The position numbers and the translations under genes are program-made. From a virus, in the IMG/VR virus record IMGVR_UViG_3300047476_000983, positions 1 through 22,637 of that record: a stretch of DNA of 22,637 nucleotides; one strand, given 5' to 3'. The notes under the pieces were generated by a model. That model had not been told where the DNA came from. It saw only the letters and a list, made by a program, of their open reading frames with translations, and made no database searches. Shown here one piece after another: positions 8,080-13,702 of the stretch (within the stretch, counting starts at the first letter, position 1; each line of letters opens with the position of its first letter).

Positions 8080-8263
8080 CTTTTTTCTCTACTGCTTCAG
8101 GTACGTTTGGATTGTTCAGCATCTGCAGCTGGTAAAGATATTGTCCGCGAATCTCATTGAACAACGCATCGCTTTCTTCGCGGGGCATCTTGTTCAACGC
8201 TTTCAGTACCAGCTCGACGCCTGCCGGCACCATCTGGATGTTCACGATGATAGGTCGATTCAT
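8051..8263 (-). CDS. Small conserved phage protein (70 aa)
   Basis: The start is ATG 8263, preceded by AAGGA with good spacing; an upstream extension would run into the SPFH gene. The sequence begins MNRPIIVNIQMVPAGVELVL, then NKMPREESDALFNEIRGQ, then an acidic tail KKDAADEASGD. The pattern of a strand followed by a helix pair ending in 'IxGQ' is one I have seen in many short phage proteins of unknown role. No membrane segment. It starts 8 bases after the SPFH stop. Confidence 0.7.
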   Translation of the reverse strand: MNRPIIVNIQMVPAGVELVLKALNKMPREESDALFNEIRGQYLYQLQMLNNPNVPEAVEKKDAADEASGD

Positions 8264-8271
8264 AGTAGTCC

Positions 8272-9075
8272 TTATTTGATGTTGATAAACGGCACAGCAC
8301 CACTGCCTGTTGCCTGCGGCAGCTTGCCATCCCATTTCTCGATCGCTTTCAACTCGACGTAGTCCTTACCGCCTGCTGACGAGATGGCCTGTGCTTTGAT
8401 CTTGATAGAGTCCGCTTCACCCTGTGCTTCGACGCGCTTGCGTTCGGCTTCGGCTTTGGCCAGCTCTACTTCTTTCTGCTTGGCTGCGATCTGGAAATTA
8501 CGGTTGGCCGAGTCTTTGATTGCCTGCTCCAGTGCTGGGTCAGTGACAAGGTTACGCACGTTCGCACTGCGCACAAAGAACCAGCCCTTGCCGACGGATG
8601 AATCGAGGTCTTTCTGCAGACCCTCGACGATCTTCGCTGCGATGGCGGTACGCTCAAGGTGCACCGTGTCTGAACCATACTGGCTGATCACGTTGTAGAT
8701 GGTCTCGCGCGCTTGGCGGGTGACGTAGTTATTACCTACGCGCACGCCGTCTTCGTTGCGATACTCAACCATGTCGCCCGGCCAGCGAGTGATGATCTCA
8801 GACGCCTTACCGGGATCGATCTGGTAAAAGATATCGATGTCCAGATCAGCCAGTGTGATCTTGTCTTTCGTTTGCGGCTTCATGTCCTGCAGTGATAAAC
8901 CTAGTTCTTTCGCAGAGACCTCGGTCACGCGCTTGAACATGGTGAAATAAATGCCCGGTGGCAAAGTCTCTTTCTTGACTTGACCGAGGGTAGACTCGAC
9001 ACCGATGTTGCCTGTGTCAATCTGGGTGCAAGCTGCCAAGCTTGCGCATACTGCCGCCAATATAATTTTTCTCAT
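8272..9075 (-). CDS. SPFH/prohibitin-like lipoprotein
   Basis: 267 residues. A short signal peptide MRKIILAAVCASLAAC ends in a lipobox with Cys16; the +2 residue is Thr, not Asp, so sorting to the outer membrane would be expected in a Gram-negative host. Residues of about 20-195 form a Band 7/SPFH domain (GNIGVESTLGQV, PGIYFTMFKRV, IDIFYQIDPGKASEI, TRQARETIYNVISQYG, VRNLVTDPALEQAI). Then comes the typical Ala/Glu/Lys coiled coil (EVELAKAEAERKRVEAQ) and a Gly-Pro C terminus. Cellular relatives (HflK/HflC, prohibitin) form ring-shaped cages on membranes and regulate proteases such as FtsH. The ATG follows GGAG at good spacing. The neighbour upstream is a two-helix membrane protein. A role in envelope protection or in steering a host protease is inference. 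Confidence 0.92.
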   Translation of the reverse strand: MRKIILAAVCASLAACTQIDTGNIGVESTLGQVKKETLPPGIYFTMFKRVTEVSAKELGLSLQDMKPQTKDKITLADLDIDIFYQIDPGKASEIITRWPGDMVEYRNEDGVRVGNNYVTRQARETIYNVISQYGSDTVHLERTAIAAKIVEGLQKDLDSSVGKGWFFVRSANVRNLVTDPALEQAIKDSANRNFQIAAKQKEVELAKAEAERKRVEAQGEADSIKIKAQAISSAGGKDYVELKAIEKWDGKLPQATGSGAVPFINIK

Positions 9076-9086
9076 GGGTTACTCCG

Positions 9087-9278
9087 TCAAAGGATGTTTA
9101 TCGCACTGCTGTGAAACATTACCAGCAGCAGTAGCGATAAGGTAGTCAGAATAAATATGACTGCGAATACGTGTCTGCTTCCAAACCGTTTTAACCTGTT
9201 CTTGTCTCGCTTGGCAGCGTACTGCCAGCCGAAATAGAAAGTGAGGGACAGAATCAAAAGCAAAAGAAAATGTCTCAT
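9087..9278 (-). CDS. Small membrane protein with two transmembrane helices
   Basis: 63 residues from the ATG at 9278, which has CGGAG at suitable distance; a GTG two codons earlier is too close to that site. Two hydrophobic segments (about residues 3-19, HFLLLLILSLTFYFGW, and about 38-58, VFAVIFILTTLSLLLLVMF) flank a very basic loop (AAKRDKNRLKRFGSRH), so the loop should face the cytoplasm with both ends outside. It ends 11 bases before the SPFH lipoprotein and is probably co-translated with it. A partner of the SPFH protein, or a holin-like protein, are possibilities; there is no lysis gene next to it. Confidence 0.7.
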   Translation of the reverse strand: MRHFLLLLILSLTFYFGWQYAAKRDKNRLKRFGSRHVFAVIFILTTLSLLLLVMFHSSAINIL

Positions 9279-9446
9279 GATCACTCCGAAAGGTGGGGTA
9301 CTAAGACTGCGTCTGTGGCCGGTACTGATCTTCCGGCATCTTGCCGTTGAATATTACGAAAGGGAGCGACCACATTCGTAGGCAAGGCGGTTACTCACGC
9401 GCATCAGCCTGCGCATCCACAGCATCCGTCCGTTCCCCCGTACGAC

Positions 9447-10010
9447 TTAGCCTAAGAAGTCTTCGTCGTCATCGCTGAAGTCGGAGTCAGCATTCGCACG
9501 ACCCGACAACGGCTCGCCGTCGTCAACCTTCTGGACATTCTGCAGACCCGCGCCAACACCTCGGTTCCCTTTCGCGTTGAACGGGAAGAAGTTAATCGAC
9601 ACACGCGCATAGCAACCGCTGTACACGTCAGACTCGCCAAGGGGGATCAGCTTGCCTTCGATGTCACGCTCTTTGCCAACGACGCCCGGCTTGTCCTTTG
9701 AGTTCGTGTTGATGAACCAATGGCCTTTGTACTCCGGGGAGTCACGCTCAGCATCACCGTCACGCAGAGGCATCTTCAAACCTGCGGGAATCTTGCCGCC
9801 CCACAGATCAGCGCCTTTGGTCTTGGCTGCCTCGACGGCTGCCTTAACTTTGGCGATGGTCTCTTTGTCATCCTTCGGGATCAAAACACACACGCTGTAC
9901 TTCGGCTCTTGCCCAGCTTCTTGCGCGCGGGGTTTGAACAGATTGGCGTACGACAAGCGCACTTTGCCGGTGATCATCTTGGTGCCTGCATCTTTTGCTA
10001 CTGTGGACAT
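9447..10010 (-). CDS. DUF2815 single-stranded DNA-binding protein
   Basis: 187 residues matching the DUF2815 family: KVRLSYANLFKPRAQE near the N terminus, YSVCVLIPKDDKETIAKVK, a central GHWFINTNSKDKPGVVG, and YSGCYARVSINFFPFN before a basic Gly-rich loop. The last 17 residues are very acidic and end in Phe-Leu-Gly (SDDDEDFLG), the kind of tail by which SSB proteins of the OB-fold class contact polymerases and nucleases. It would coat single-stranded DNA at the phage fork. ATG 10010 follows an ideal AGGAGG. It lies 21 bases downstream of the DUF2800 nuclease, its usual phage neighbour. Confidence 0.92.
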   Translation of the reverse strand: MSTVAKDAGTKMITGKVRLSYANLFKPRAQEAGQEPKYSVCVLIPKDDKETIAKVKAAVEAAKTKGADLWGGKIPAGLKMPLRDGDAERDSPEYKGHWFINTNSKDKPGVVGKERDIEGKLIPLGESDVYSGCYARVSINFFPFNAKGNRGVGAGLQNVQKVDDGEPLSGRANADSDFSDDDEDFLG

Positions 10011-10031
10011 ACGGTCCTCCTATCTACGGTT

Positions 10032-11216
10032 TTACGAAAAGTCTGTATCGGGGGATTCCGATACAGTGATTGCCGGTCTTTTATCGCTGTCCGGTACCAG
10101 CGTTGGTTTACCCGAAGGCTTGGAAATCAGATCGCCAAGTATCCGGGTGAACTCTGCTTTGCCAAGTAGTTTCTCCATGGCAGTTATTCCAAGCAACGAT
10201 CGTTCGTAGATCATCGCTTCATCGAAGCCGTGATTCTTAAGCCGCAATGCAATCAAGTTGGCGTCGCTATACACACGCTTGCTGCGACCCTCGACAAGCT
10301 TGTGACCCGGCACTGGGTTGCCCTTCGCTGCTTGCTTCAGTGCGTAGTCTTTGATGTCGTTCAGCCAGTCGATGGCCAAGTCTGCTTTGGGCAGAATGTC
10401 TGCGATCTGTTCCATCGACAGCAGCTCTGGCGGTGTCAGGGCGAAGTCACTTTGCGCGACGGCCAGTGCGGCCTCTGCGCGCTTTGGGCAGGTAAACCTT
10501 GCACGGCAGAATCCGTCGACGCAATGGTCGCCTGCCACCAGTTCACCTTCACCATTCCATGCAAGCTTCGCAGCTGGTGCAACCTTGTTCTCTGCCCAGT
10601 CAAGCAGCTCTTCGATGGCCAGCTCTTCGCCTGTGTAGTTCGACAGCCTTGGCTGCAGCACCAGTGTGCGCACACGATTGATGTCGTACAGCATACCGAA
10701 CTGGTTGTACGCGCCGAGTGCATACAGCCGCATCTGGGAATTGTTTTCCCCGTCAACGTAGATGCCCTTGCCATACTTCAAGTCCAGCACCTCGACCAAG
10801 TCATCTGTGATGATCACAAGGTCGCCTGTGCCGAAACCTTCTGGCACCCATGGGCTGAAGTCCAGCCGCTGCTCGATCATGAACACCGGGTCTTTGCATC
10901 GTTTCTTCGCCGCATTGACGCGTTCCAGTGCACGGGTGTGCGCATCGAGTACGTGATCCAGTAGTTCGTTCGACCAGAACTCATTCTGCTCTTGCTCTTT
11001 GCGCTTGGCCTTGTACTCTTTGCTGCTGATCATGCCGAGTTCGTACTTCAGCATGTTCTCGAACACGTCATGGGCGAAGGTACCCTCACGCGAGAAGTCT
11101 GTCTGCGTGTCTGGGTACTGCTCTTCCATGCGCATGCTGGGCGTACAGGTCATCCACTTCTCAGACCCGGACGCACTCAGCTTCGCGTGCAGCTTGACAG
11201 GTACAAGCTCAGTCAT
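10032..11216 (-). CDS. DUF2800 Cas4/RecB-like PD-(D/E)XK nuclease
   Basis: 394 residues from ATG 11216, chosen because GGGAGG precedes it; the longer frame lacks such a site. Core nuclease features: GTFAHDVFENML (His49), GTGDLVII (Asp132), VLDLKYGKG (Asp145, Lys147) and QMRLYALGAY (Gln161, Tyr165). One N-terminal cysteine (Cys24, in WMTCTPS) plus three near the end of the core (Cys232, Cys237, Cys243) match the arrangement that binds a 4Fe-4S cluster in Cas4 and AddB. It likely processes DNA ends for recombination or replication with the adjacent SSB. The C terminus ends in an acidic DTDFS, echoing the SSB tail. An 8-base overlap links it to the small gene upstream. Confidence 0.9.
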   Translation of the reverse strand: MTELVPVKLHAKLSASGSEKWMTCTPSMRMEEQYPDTQTDFSREGTFAHDVFENMLKYELGMISSKEYKAKRKEQEQNEFWSNELLDHVLDAHTRALERVNAAKKRCKDPVFMIEQRLDFSPWVPEGFGTGDLVIITDDLVEVLDLKYGKGIYVDGENNSQMRLYALGAYNQFGMLYDINRVRTLVLQPRLSNYTGEELAIEELLDWAENKVAPAAKLAWNGEGELVAGDHCVDGFCRARFTCPKRAEAALAVAQSDFALTPPELLSMEQIADILPKADLAIDWLNDIKDYALKQAAKGNPVPGHKLVEGRSKRVYSDANLIALRLKNHGFDEAMIYERSLLGITAMEKLLGKAEFTRILGDLISKPSGKPTLVPDSDKRPAITVSESPDTDFS

Positions 11217-11364
11217 CAAAACCTCCCTGATCGACCATTGCCTCGGCAATCTCGAAGGCTGTAAGCGCTATCGCTTTGGGATCGGCGGACGTACTCGCCA
11301 GTCCGATTAACGCCAGACCGGCATAAAGCCGTACCCAGTTCTGACGGTCCTCGTCGGGGATCAT
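11209..11364 (-). CDS. Small protein (51 aa), unknown function
   Basis: Found by translating the gap upstream of the nuclease. It begins MIPDEDRQNWVRLYAGLALI, continues with a small-residue helix (GLASTSADPKAIALTAFEIA) and ends VDQGGFDD. It is mostly one or two helices, and the first hydrophobic stretch is too short for a confident membrane call. The start shares an ATGA with the 45-aa gene upstream and the stop overlaps the nuclease start by 8 bases, so it fits the operon exactly. No family recognised. Confidence 0.65.
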   Translation of the reverse strand: MIPDEDRQNWVRLYAGLALIGLASTSADPKAIALTAFEIAEAMVDQGGFDD

Positions 11365-11498
11365 GTCAACCACCTGTACACGTTCTTACCGAAGATGACG
11401 ACCAGCGCTGCCCACGTACCCAAGGCAGCGGCACTGCCAATGCAGGCAAGCACGAACAGGATCACAGCCAATAAAGCTTTCGCGATTTCTTCACCCAT
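11361..11498 (-). CDS. Small single-pass membrane protein (45 aa)
   Basis: Reads MGEEIAKALLAVILFVLACI, then GSAAALGTWAALVVIFGKNV, then YRWLT. Residues of about 8-37 form one long or two short hydrophobic helices, with an acidic N terminus and a basic C-terminal end. The TGATG overlap with the 82-aa gene upstream and the ATGA overlap with the 51-aa gene downstream support a real coding gene despite the size. Function unknown. Confidence 0.65.
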   Translation of the reverse strand: MGEEIAKALLAVILFVLACIGSAAALGTWAALVVIFGKNVYRWLT

Positions 11499-11746
11499 CA
11501 CACACCCCCTTCTGGAATGATCAGCTTAGGCTCCTGAATCGGCAGCCCCTGCTCGGTCTCTGGCTGGGGTGTCGTCGACCAGCGGATCGCTTCGCGGTAC
11601 ACGTCAGCCATGTGTGAGTGCAGGAACAAACCGATGATGGTCGCCGGCGAGACGTCCATCTGACCGGGCTCAATCGGCGGGTCGATCTTGCCGATGGTCT
11701 TGACCTCGCCATCCTCGTCCCATATTTCGATCGTGACTTTAGGCAT
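11498..11746 (-). CDS. Small phage protein (82 aa), unknown function
   Basis: The sequence opens with a beta hairpin-like MPKVTIEIWDEDGEVKTIGK, followed by a proline-rich link, a helix (ATIIGLFLHSHMADVYREAI) and a flexible Pro/Gln/Glu tail. No signal or membrane segment. It overlaps the 176-aa gene upstream by 8 bases and the 45-aa gene downstream by one. The fold and role are not recognised. Its place in the leftward early operon suggests an accessory protein of the replication module. Confidence 0.65.
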   Translation of the reverse strand: MPKVTIEIWDEDGEVKTIGKIDPPIEPGQMDVSPATIIGLFLHSHMADVYREAIRWSTTPQPETEQGLPIQEPKLIIPEGGV

Positions 11747-12269
11747 CAGTCACCTCCATTGCTTCGAGTTCGTTCATGAAGCTGGGGTACTGTTCCGCAC
11801 TCAAGCTGGTCAGGTTGCTGGCGCCGTACTTTTTCATCAGCGCGCGCAGTGACGTGCCTTGGCCAGCCTGTGACAGGGCAGCCGCCTTGGCACGGATGGT
11901 CTCAAGGGTCGGAGCTTTTGCGCTTGCGCCCTTCTCTGTTTCAGCTTTGGGCTGTTCTGTCTCGGGTTCCGGCTGTTCTGTTTCAGCTTTTGGCTGTTTC
12001 GTTACGACCGCTTCCCGCTCTCTGCGTGCGCGGCGTTTCTCCGCAGGCACGGTTTCAGGGGGCGCAGTCTCGGGTACTGCCTGAACGCCGGTCACGACGC
12101 CGCCTGCGATGACTTGCCCGTACTGCGCGGTCGTCGGGAAGACGTACGCCTTTTGTTCCTCACGCCAGCTTCGTTCACGCCTTTCGTGAATCTCAGCGAG
12201 CTGAGTCAGGTATTGCGCAGTGGCGCGCAGCTCTTCGCTGTCGCGAATCTCAAGTTCTAGTTTGATCAT
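11739..12269 (-). CDS. Repeat-linked two-part phage protein (176 aa), unknown function
   Basis: An N-terminal helical part (residues 1-45: IRDSEELRATAQYLTQLAEI, then an Arg/Glu-rich helix) is joined by a Pro/Glu/Ala-rich linker (about 64-120) to a C-terminal helical domain (about 121-172). That domain reads TIRAKAAALSQAGQGTSL, then LMKKYGASNLTSLSAEQYPS and a closing helix, and resembles a C-terminal 'ALxxKYGAxxLxxLxxxxYPxxxxE' module I associate with other phage proteins of unknown role. The linker holds three copies of a seven-residue unit (PKAETEQ, PEPETEQ, PKAETEK; residues 93-113). It is likely a protein-binding scaffold. It is separated from the next upstream gene by 40 bases. Confidence 0.7.
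   Translation of the reverse strand: MIKLELEIRDSEELRATAQYLTQLAEIHERRERSWREEQKAYVFPTTAQYGQVIAGGVVTGVQAVPETAPPETVPAEKRRARREREAVVTKQPKAETEQPEPETEQPKAETEKGASAKAPTLETIRAKAAALSQAGQGTSLRALMKKYGASNLTSLSAEQYPSFMNELEAMEVTDA
11931..11993. repeat. Three tandem 21-bp units coding a Pro/Glu linker
   Basis: Units at 11931-11951, 11952-11972 and 11973-11993 each encode seven residues of the PxAETEQ type in the minus-strand gene. The outer two units are nearly identical and the middle one differs at several bases. The region may vary in copy number between related phages. Confidence 0.75.
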
Positions 12270-12309
12270 GTTGCCGTCCTCTTGTTGTTGGTGAATTCTT
12301 TCTGCCGGT

Positions 12310-12447
12310 TCAACCTATGTGGCTGGCCAGCTCGTCGATCTTCTCTTCCAGCCGCTTAGCCAGTTCGGTGATCAACGGGTTTGCGTAATACGCGTCGCAC
12401 TCTTTCAGTAGTTCCTCGTCGGTTAAATGGTCGTAGCTGGGTCTCAT
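12310..12447 (-). CDS. Small acidic protein (45 aa), unknown function
   Basis: Translates as MRPSYDHLTDEELLKECDAY, YANPLITELAKRLEEKIDEL, then ASHIG: two amphipathic helices with a strongly charged surface. ATG 12447 has a strong AGGAGGGCAGG ribosome site and shares an ATGA with the upstream 64-aa gene. Short proteins of this 'LTDEELL...NPLITELAKRLE' type occur in phage early operons and probably form helical dimers. No known function. Confidence 0.7.
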   Translation of the reverse strand: MRPSYDHLTDEELLKECDAYYANPLITELAKRLEEKIDELASHIG

Positions 12448-12638
12448 CCTGCCCTCCTGAATTGTCGGACTTTGTCCGGTTGCTTGGCCTTGGCTGCGTC
12501 TTCCTCGGCCTTCTGCCTCAGCTCACGCTTGATGGCTTTGAACTTCTTGGCCAGATCAGTACCCGCAGCCGGGGTGTACTTGAAGCGTTGGTCTAGTATC
12601 GACGTCGGCTTGTCCTGAGTCGTGTCTTTCGGTTTCAT
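12444..12638 (-). CDS. Small basic protein (64 aa), first gene of the leftward operon
   Basis: Highly charged with 16 or so Lys/Arg residues: MKPKDTTQDKPTSILDQRFK, a central YTPAAGTDLAKKFKAIKREL and an end DKVRQFRRAG. It is probably mostly helical after residue 25, and the charge suggests nucleic-acid or protein contact. ATG 12638 follows AAAGGA. A TTGCAC-N17-TAGCAT promoter lies just upstream, so this is the promoter-proximal gene of the replication block running to 4428. No family recognised. Confidence 0.7.
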   Translation of the reverse strand: MKPKDTTQDKPTSILDQRFKYTPAAGTDLAKKFKAIKRELRQKAEEDAAKAKQPDKVRQFRRAG

Positions 12639-12666
12639 GCTGGTCCTTTCTTAACCCGCTCGGCGG

Positions 12667-12695
12667 ATGCTACCACCACCTATCCGGGCGTGCAA
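12667..12695 (-). promoter_or_regulatory. Leftward sigma-70-type promoter
   Basis: On the minus strand TTGCAC (12695-12690) and TAGCAT (12672-12667) are separated by exactly 17 bases, matching sigma-70 -35 and -10 elements at five of six and four of six positions. Transcription would begin near 12660, about 22 bases before the ATG at 12638, leaving room for the AAAGGA ribosome site. It would drive the whole leftward replication operon. Confidence 0.6.
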
Positions 12696-12703
12696 GAGTC
12701 TAG

Positions 12704-12730
12704 TTGATACTGATTGATACTGATTGATAC
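12704..12730. promoter_or_regulatory. Three in-phase TTGATAC direct repeats, candidate operator
   Basis: TTGATAC occurs at 12704-12710, 12714-12720 and 12724-12730, exactly 10 bases apart, each followed by TGA or GG. The repeats lie between two divergent promoters, 8 bases from the leftward -35 and 17 bases from the rightward -35. Sites on one face of the helix are typical of cooperative binding by a regulator that represses or activates both directions. Confidence 0.6.
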
Positions 12731-12747
12731 GGCAATACACGGAGTAC

Positions 12748-12776
12748 TTGCGCCCCGGGTACGTGCGGGCTATTAT
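12748..12776 (+). promoter_or_regulatory. Rightward sigma-70-type promoter, possibly giving a leaderless mRNA
   Basis: TTGCGC (12748-12753) and TATTAT (12771-12776) are spaced by exactly 17 bases. The ATG of the first rightward gene begins at 12783, only 7 bases past the -10 box, which is where transcription normally starts. The transcript may therefore begin at the A of the ATG. No good ribosome site precedes that ATG. Confidence 0.55.
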
Positions 12777-12782
12777 CCACGC

Positions 12783-12980
12783 ATGGATCACATTACGCTC
12801 GTTCTTGATTTGCTCTCGTTGCAAAACCTAATGCAGGGGAAAGACATCGTCTTCACCTCTGACGATGGCACGGGCATCCCGATCGTGGTGACCTGTGACG
12901 TAAATACAACACAGGCCATGCGCGCGGCAGTGCACATGGCTATGCTGAACCTGCTACCCCCGGCGCCCGGGGTTCACTAG
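12783..12980 (+). CDS. Small protein (65 aa), first gene of the rightward operon
   Basis: Starts MDHITLVLDLLSLQNLMQGK, then a beta-rich DIVFTSDDGTGIPIVVTCDV, then a helix TTQAMRAAVHMAMLNLLPPA. A TTG 23 codons upstream would extend it, but that codon lies inside the TTGATAC repeats and upstream of the promoter, so ATG 12783 is preferred. There is no convincing Shine-Dalgarno, consistent with leaderless translation. It is not an HTH protein by eye, so not an obvious repressor. It is followed after 9 bases by the next gene. Confidence 0.65.
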   Translation: MDHITLVLDLLSLQNLMQGKDIVFTSDDGTGIPIVVTCDVNTTQAMRAAVHMAMLNLLPPAPGVH

Positions 12981-12989
12981 GAGACCGTT

Positions 12990-13145
12990 ATGAAAAAAGC
13001 ATTTTGGGATAAGCCTGCCCCCGAGGGCAAGCCGAAGAAGCTGACCGCTGCACAGAAGCTGGCCGCCAAGAAGCGCGCCGCTGAAGCCGGCCGGCCCTAC
13101 CCGAATCTGGTTGACAACGCCGCAGTTGCGCGGCGTAGCAAATAG
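12990..13145 (+). CDS. Small conserved basic phage protein (51 aa)
   Basis: Direct translation gives MKKAFWDKPAPEGKPKKLTA, then AQKLAAKKRAAEAGRPYPNL, then VDNAAVARRSK. The Lys/Ala-rich helix followed by 'AGRPYPNLVDN' is a pattern shared by many small phage and prophage proteins whose function is unknown. The basic helix suggests contact with DNA, RNA or an acidic partner. ATG 12990 follows AGGAG at 5-7 bases. Too short for many gene callers. The next 300 bases are the structured region. Confidence 0.75.
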   Translation: MKKAFWDKPAPEGKPKKLTAAQKLAAKKRAAEAGRPYPNLVDNAAVARRSK

Positions 13146-13175
13146 GCAACGCACGCGCGTAGCGCCCAGCGGTGG

Positions 13176-13463
13176 GTGGCGCGGAGCGCTTTTGTGGTAA
13201 CCCCCGCAGCTGGGGTCGGGTTGCCCCTCGCAATCTCACTACCCGATGACCCAGCGGACACCCCGGAAAGACGGGGGCTTACACGAATGGACAAGCCAAG
13301 GGTGATAGTGGCAATCGCACACAGCCGTTCAGGGGAATGCAACTTGTCCATCCGTGTTGGTGAGTGGCAGACCGCACCACTGCCCATGAGAGAGAACCAA
13401 CATGACAGCCCGGAAAGACGGGCTCTTATTAACCGGCCACCGCAAGGTGGCGTTCATTTCTAG
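13176..13463 (+). CDS. Possible small protein overlapping the structured region
   Basis: A 95-codon frame starts at GTG 13176; an inner ATG at 13287 (58 codons) is preceded by GGGGG and would lie inside the long inverted-repeat stem. It contains FVVTPAAGVGLPLAISLP and two related octamers, DTPERRGL and DSPERRAL, which are simply the translations of the two GAAAGA-loop hairpins. The spacing 'FVxTPxAG...ASL..P' recalls Icd-like/Ash proteins of P1/P4-type immunity regions, from memory only. Its stop TAG merges into the AGGGGG ribosome site of the next gene 8 bases on, as real operon genes often do. The composition is dictated by the repeats, so it may not be translated at all. Confidence 0.35.
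   Translation: MARSAFVVTPAAGVGLPLAISLPDDPADTPERRGLTRMDKPRVIVAIAHSRSGECNLSIRVGEWQTAPLPMRENQHDSPERRALINRPPQGGVHF
13281..13357. repeat. Long inverted repeat, 15-base arms
   Basis: ACACGAATGGACAAG (13281-13295) pairs with CTTGTCCATCCGTGT (13343-13357) with a single mismatch, enclosing 47 bases. As RNA this stem would bury the ATG at 13287 and the GGGGG before it could act only when the stem is open. Confidence 0.8.
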
Positions 13464-13471
13464 GGGGTCCT

Positions 13472-13702
13472 ATGACGGACAGAGCTTTGCTGCAGGCAGC
13501 CCTGCATGCACTGGAAAAGTATGCGCTCAACAAAGAACCGAAACTGGTACAGCAGATTCGTGATCAGCTGAAGAAGCCGGCCCGTGATCCGGCGGTATAC
13601 GTTCTCGGCGAAGGCAATCGGGTCGCATTAGAAAAACTTAACTCAGACCTGAAGATGAAGCGCAGCAGAAGGCGGACTGTCGACACCGTGGAGGGCGTAT
13701 GA
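13472..13702 (+). CDS. Small phage protein (76 aa), unknown function
   Basis: An N-terminal helix pair (MTDRALLQAALHALEKYALN, then LVQQIRDQLKKP) is followed by a short strand region (VYVLGEGNRVALEKL) and a basic tail (MKRSRRRTVD). No known family. The ATG follows TAGGGGGTCC, which also carries the stop of the preceding frame. It shares an ATGA with the membrane-protein gene downstream. The basic tail could bind nucleic acid. Confidence 0.7.
   Translation: MTDRALLQAALHALEKYALNKEPKLVQQIRDQLKKPARDPAVYVLGEGNRVALEKLNSDLKMKRSRRRTVDTVEGV

Larger units (their letters stand above)
13146..13471 (+). other. Structured region rich in inverted repeats, candidate regulatory RNA
   Basis: In 320 bases at least five inverted repeats are visible. 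ACCCC/GGGGT pair at 13200-13204/13212-13216. CCCCG-GAAAGA-CGGGG lies at 13261-13276. AGCCCG-GAAAGA-CGGGCT lies at 13407-13424, with the same loop but a changed stem. GCCACC-GCAA-GGTGGC lies at 13436-13451 with a GNRA tetraloop. A long-range pair joins 13281-13295 and 13343-13357 (14 of 15 bases complementary). An open frame (13176-13463) runs through it. The shared loop with compensated stems suggests selection on RNA structure. It resembles in spirit the immunity-RNA regions of P1 (C4) and P4 (CI), but I cannot confirm homology. No promoter was assigned. Confidence 0.5.

Noticed and set aside
9279-9446. Gap with two tiny minus-strand frames, including a 24-codon one at 9301-9375 (MWSLPFVIFNGK...)
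   Set aside because: No ribosome site and no overlap with neighbours. A single frameshift would join it to another small frame, but that cannot be judged without relatives. The gap otherwise shows nothing.
10230-10964. 244-codon plus-strand frame
   Set aside because: It is antisense to the DUF2800 nuclease and has no ribosome site or recognisable motif.
12714-12782. TTG start that would extend the 65-aa gene upstream
   Set aside because: The start codon is inside the TTGATAC repeats and upstream of the promoter that would drive the gene.
13097-13387. 96-codon minus-strand frame across the structured region
   Set aside because: Its content mirrors the inverted repeats of the plus strand. 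It has no start site and lies against the direction of the operon.
13402-13560. 53-codon frame starting at the ATG at 13402
   Set aside because: It runs out of frame into the 76-aa gene at 13472, whose own ribosome site and overlap pattern are stronger.
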